NCBI GenBank assembly: GCA_947589095.1
Contig: CANQBX010000020.1
Coordinates: 1 to 56,399 of the forward strand
Direction of reading: 5' to 3'
Origin: an uncultured Lachnospiraceae bacterium
GTDB taxonomy: Bacteria > Bacillota > Clostridia > Lachnospirales > Lachnospiraceae
Length of the DNA: 56,399 bases
Under the pieces are notes generated by a model. That model saw nothing but the letters and a program-made list of their open reading frames with translations. It had not been told where the DNA came from and did no database searches. Of the stretch, positions 52,302 through 56,399 are shown piece after piece. Within the stretch, counting starts at the first letter, position 1; each line of letters starts with the position of its first letter. A program made the position numbers and the translations under genes.

Positions 52302-52466
52302 ATGCCGGGCCGCCTGATCATAGATGGGAATTCGGTTTACGAGATCGACGAGGAGTGTATGGAAAGACAGAAGGAAAAGAAGAACGGAGGACAGCCCGCC
52401 GCGGCCGGGGGATGTATGGTCCGCTGCCAGAAAGCGGGAACTTCCGTGAAGACAGGACGTAAATAG
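52302..52466 (+). CDS. Small ORF, 54 residues, unknown function
   Basis: MPGRLIIDGNSVYEIDEEC and then a Lys/Glu/Gln-rich stretch, ending with two further cysteines (GGCMVRCQK) and a basic tail. GGGAGG lies 5 bases upstream of ATG 52302; an in-frame ATG at 52287 is a less likely start. The good ribosome binding site, the ordered N-terminus and the close terminator argue that it is real. It is divergent from the small-gene pair. No family is recognised; the four cysteines (19, 38, 42 and one nearby position to be confirmed) could bind metal. Confidence 0.6.
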   Translation: MPGRLIIDGNSVYEIDEECMERQKEKKNGGQPAAAGGCMVRCQKAGTSVKTGRK

Positions 52467-52490
52467 AGTGTAAATGGAACGACAGAAAGA

Positions 52491-52520
52491 AAGACCGCCG
52501 GCCGCGCGGCCGGCGGTCTT
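52491..52520. terminator. Perfect palindromic terminator
   Basis: AAGACCGCCGGCCGC (52491-52505) is followed directly by its reverse complement (52506-52520). T-rich sequence (TTTCTTTCTG) follows on the minus strand, so it mainly ends the cysteine-rich gene; it also lies behind the 54-residue ORF. Confidence 0.8.
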
Positions 52521-52527
52521 CACGGAA

Positions 52528-52752
52528 TCAGCAGCAGAAGCTGTTTCCGTTTCCGCCGCAGCAGCACAGCAGCAGAAGGATCCAGATGATGTCGCTGCCG
52601 CATCCGCATCCGCAGTTTGCGCCGCCTATGTTCGATCCGCCGTTCCCGCCGCAGCAGCACAGCAGAAGGATCAGGAAGATGATGTTGCAGCCGTTTCCTC
52701 CTGTCGTACAGTCACATCCGCAGCCACAGTTTGTTGCCGCCAAATCGCTCAT
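52528..52752 (-). CDS. Cysteine-rich HCB-like small protein
   Basis: 74 residues, about one quarter cysteine and one quarter glycine. It begins MSDLAATNCGCGCD and has two near-identical modules, each a hydrophobic stretch followed by CCCGGNG (IIFLILLLCCCGGNG and IIWILLLLCCCGGNG). Proteins of this look are labelled 'chorion class high-cysteine HCB protein' in Firmicutes genomes; their function is unknown, perhaps a spore-coat or membrane-associated cysteine scaffold. CTGGAGGAAC precedes the ATG. It is followed by a strong terminator. Confidence 0.8.
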   Translation of the reverse strand: MSDLAATNCGCGCDCTTGGNGCNIIFLILLLCCCGGNGGSNIGGANCGCGCGSDIIWILLLLCCCGGNGNSFCC

Positions 52753-52937
52753 GCTTTGTTCCTCCAGATATTCTGATTACACTTCATCATATGTCCGGCT
52801 GCTTGCCACTGTTTCCGGTTTTTGGGAAAATTCATGTATTTTTATCGGAAATGAAATATTTGTAACAGGCAGGTAATACGACGGCTAAATCGTAAGACAA
52901 ACATAAGAAAATTAAGTATTCCTTTTTGGAGAAAGTA

Positions 52938-52946
52938 TGGTATACT
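52938..52946 (+). promoter_or_regulatory. Extended -10 promoter of the VanW gene
   Basis: TG-G-TATACT with no good -35 box. It sits about 42 bases upstream of the start codon. The rest of 52753-52987 holds nothing else I can support. Confidence 0.45.
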
Positions 52947-52987
52947 CATTTTGGATTCTTCTACAATCATCGCAGACAGGTGAAATT

Positions 52988-54814
52988 ATGAGTACAACGA
53001 ATCGTACCGGCGGCTATTCCTCTGCCGGCAGAAGCGGAGGGGGAAGCCGCAGCACATCATCGAGGAATACGGCCGGAGGACGCGCGGGGAGCGCGGGTAC
53101 GGGCCGTTCGGGCAGCGGGAGCGCGAACCGTTCGGGCAGCGGAAGCAGCCGTTCGGGCAGCCGCGCGAGGACGGGCAGCAGTTCCGGTTCCGCGTACCGC
53201 AGCTACAGAAGCTATAAGCGGAAACCGTCTCCGGATTACCGGATTATCGCCATCATCGGCGTGATCCTGATCCTTGTGATCGCGGCGGCAGCGTTTGCCA
53301 TGACCCAGCATCCCGGAAAGCAGGCGGTTAAGGAGGACGAAACCACGTCGGGTGCTTCGGCCCTGGAGACGACGCCTCCGGAGACGGAGCTCGTCAAAGA
53401 GGTGACCGTGGACGATATCACGATCACGGGAATGTCCAGAGAGCAGGCGAAGGAAGCCATCCTTAAGAACTATCCGTGGAGGATGACGGCCGTCTATGAC
53501 GGAGACGTCTATGAGCTGACGAATCTGATGTCGGATAAGGTAGACGTCCTGCTGGAAGAGATATTTGCCGGTGAGCCGAAGGAGAAGTACACGCTTGACA
53601 CGTCGGGGCTCGACGAGGCGGTGGCGTCGCAGGTAGCGGCCATGAAGGAGCGCTGGAACAAGGAGCCGAAGAACGGATCGATCTCCGCTTATGACGCGTC
53701 CAGCGACAGCTTTACGTTCACGGCCGGAGAGAATGGCGTGGCCATCGACGAGGCGAAGCTTACGTCCGATATACAGGCGGCCATTCATTCCAAGGATTTT
53801 GACGCGCAGATCCAGGTAAGCGGCAGTACGGTCGAACCGGAGATCACCCAGGCCAGCGCCCAGAGCCTGTATAAAACGATCGGAACCTATACGACCAACA
53901 CGACCGCCAATTCCAAGCGCAACACCAACGTGAAGCTGGCGGCCCAGCAGCTGAACGGAACGATCGTCCAGCCGGGGCAGGAGCTTTCTTTTAACGACAC
54001 CGTGGGCGAGCGTACGGAGGCGAAAGGATACCAGAGCGCTGCCGCGTACAATAACGGCGAGGTGGTTCAGGAGATCGGCGGCGGCGTCTGCCAGGTGTCG
54101 ACGACCCTGTATAACGCGGTACTGCGAGCGGGACTCAAGATTTCCATGCGCCGGTCGCATACCTTTGAGCCGACTTATGTGACGCCCGGTCAGGACGCTA
54201 CGGTCAGCTGGGGAGGACCGGATTTCAAGTTCGTGAACACCAGCAAGGCGGCCGTCGGTATCAAGGCCAGCTACTACAATCAGACGGTGACGGTCTCCGT
54301 ATACGGGATCCCGGTGCTGGAGGAGGGGGTGACTTACTCCCTGGAATCCACGAAGCTGGGGGATATCGACCCGCCGGCTCCTACTTACGAGGAGGATCAG
54401 ACGGTTCCGCTGGATCAGGAAGTCACCGTGTCGTCCGGCTCGATGGGAAGCCGCTGGGAGACAAGACTGATAATAAAGAAGGATGGCGAAGTCATAAGCC
54501 GCGAGGTGGATCATACCACGACTTACAAGGGCCATTCGCCTGTAATCAAGAGAAATACATCCGGCGTATACATCCCGCCGGAGGGGGAGACGACAGCGCC
54601 TTCGGAGGATGCGACGGAACCTTCCGCGGAATCGGTGCCGTCCGGTCCTCTGGGTCCGCTGGGAGAGCAGCAGACTACTGCGGCCGTGGTGTCTCCCCCT
54701 GTGGAGACACAGCCGGCGGCTCCGCCTTTCGATTCGGGGCAGCCGCAGATAAGTTCGGGACCGGGAGAGGCGCCTGCGGAGCCGGGAGCGATTCCGCCGC
54801 CGCCCATCGGTTAG
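52988..54814 (+). CDS. VanW family membrane protein with G5-like domain
   Basis: 608 residues. A Ser/Gly/Arg-rich cytosolic N-terminus (about 1-80) precedes one membrane helix (about 84-104). Outside lie a peptidoglycan-binding-4-like domain (about 150-290), the VanW domain (NVKLAAQQLNGTIVQPGQ, GGGVCQVSTTLYNAVLRAGL, about 310-440) and a G5-like region (EVTVSSGSMGSRWETRLI). The C-terminus is Pro/Thr-rich. VanW proteins are widespread in Clostridia outside vancomycin-resistance clusters, and no van genes lie here, so a cell-wall role, not resistance, is the fair reading. ATG 52988 has AGGTGA upstream. Confidence 0.9.
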   Translation: MSTTNRTGGYSSAGRSGGGSRSTSSRNTAGGRAGSAGTGRSGSGSANRSGSGSSRSGSRARTGSSSGSAYRSYRSYKRKPSPDYRIIAIIGVILILVIAAAAFAMTQHPGKQAVKEDETTSGASALETTPPETELVKEVTVDDITITGMSREQAKEAILKNYPWRMTAVYDGDVYELTNLMSDKVDVLLEEIFAGEPKEKYTLDTSGLDEAVASQVAAMKERWNKEPKNGSISAYDASSDSFTFTAGENGVAIDEAKLTSDIQAAIHSKDFDAQIQVSGSTVEPEITQASAQSLYKTIGTYTTNTTANSKRNTNVKLAAQQLNGTIVQPGQELSFNDTVGERTEAKGYQSAAAYNNGEVVQEIGGGVCQVSTTLYNAVLRAGLKISMRRSHTFEPTYVTPGQDATVSWGGPDFKFVNTSKAAVGIKASYYNQTVTVSVYGIPVLEEGVTYSLESTKLGDIDPPAPTYEEDQTVPLDQEVTVSSGSMGSRWETRLIIKKDGEVISREVDHTTTYKGHSPVIKRNTSGVYIPPEGETTAPSEDATEPSAESVPSGPLGPLGEQQTTAAVVSPPVETQPAAPPFDSGQPQISSGPGEAPAEPGAIPPPPIG

Positions 54815-54830
54815 GATTTTACGGGTTTAT

Positions 54831-54857
54831 AAAAGCGCATCTTCGGGTGCGCTTTTT
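54831..54857 (+). terminator. Terminator of the VanW gene
   Basis: GCGCATC (54835-54841), loop TTCG, GGTGCGC (54846-54852), then TTTTT, flanked by AAAA. A stable UUCG tetraloop terminator. Confidence 0.92.
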
Positions 54858-54929
54858 GTGTGCGCGCGGGGGACGCTTTTTTTGTATGGATTGTTTAAAA
54901 ATTTGTACGTAAATTCTTTGCTTTTGTTC

Positions 54930-54958
54930 TTTTCAAATCAAAGAATAGTTGCTATAAT
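54930..54958 (+). promoter_or_regulatory. nifJ promoter
   Basis: TTTTCA (54930-54935), a 17-base spacer and TATAAT (54953-54958) with extended TGC. It gives an untranslated leader of about 130 nt (54965-55095) in which I see no recognised riboswitch. Confidence 0.75.
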
Positions 54959-55083
54959 GTTAGACAGGTCAGTGCGAGCAGCCGTCTGCCGCCCATTCCC
55001 GAGGCTGATCCCAGCCGTATCGTTATACAGAAAGCGCCGCCGGCGCCTGCGCGCACAGCACTGGGTTACATTCACATTAGTAG

Positions 55084-56399
<1,316 letters not shown>

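Noticed and set aside
53057-54535. 492-codon minus-strand frame opposite the VanW gene
   Set aside because: Arg/Leu/His-rich antisense shadow with no start signal.
52988-54814. Vancomycin-resistance function for the VanW protein
   Set aside because: No vanH, vanA/B, vanX or vanRS gene is nearby; VanW domains are common in clostridia without resistance.

Overview
The window reads as chromosome of a GC-rich, anaerobic, spore-forming member of the Clostridia, most likely Lachnospiraceae. The evidence is the sporulation pair gpr-spoIIP inside the order holA-rpsT-gpr-spoIIP-lepA-hemW, pyruvate:ferredoxin oxidoreductase (nifJ), several cell-wall-binding (CW_binding/choline-binding-like) repeat proteins, LplA/B/C-type sugar transport, and strong GGAGG ribosome binding sites. 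No species assignment is attempted.

Layout. 1-3.7 kb: D-amino-acid aminotransferase, a P1 (DmpA-type) peptidase, endonuclease III and a small HExxH membrane protein. 3.7-11.1 kb: housekeeping and sporulation block (holA, rpsT on the minus strand, gpr, spoIIP, lepA, hemW). 11.1-14.8 kb: DegV lipid-binding protein (minus), a lipoprotein and a serine hydrolase. 15.0-18.8 kb: aromatic amino acid operon on the minus strand, transcribed aroF-tyrA-aroA. 19.0-21.3 kb: a small XRE regulator divergent from a secreted cell-wall-binding protein. 21.4-30.5 kb: carbohydrate locus (MFS transporter, AraC regulator, GH2 glycosidase, ABC lipoprotein, two permeases, esterase) with a duplicated promoter element. 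30.6-31.3 kb: a scar where a truncated Rpn-type nuclease abuts a frameshifted GH32 remnant. 31.5-33.9 kb: rfbF and a PadR/DUF4097 pair (all minus). 33.9-35.0 kb: no gene, but two long palindromic elements of about 300 bp. 35.0-44.5 kb: EF-G paralogue, a GT-C-like membrane protein fused to wall-binding repeats, GT2 glycosyltransferase, CPBP protease, XpaC and TelA. 44.6-51.5 kb: an 1811-residue M60 metallopeptidase with dockerin-like EF-hands, overlapping by 4 bp a wall-binding protein whose N-terminal domain looks cohesin-like. 51.5-56.4 kb: small conserved genes, a cysteine-rich HCB-like peptide, a VanW protein, and the start of nifJ, which runs off the window.

The most interesting working hypotheses are a two-protein cell-surface protease complex (dockerin M60 enzyme plus cohesin-like wall anchor), two tandem giant hairpin elements upstream of the EF-G gene, and a shared AraC-type promoter element tying the MFS gene to the GH2/ABC locus. 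All function calls come from motif reading only; no database search or structure prediction was run.
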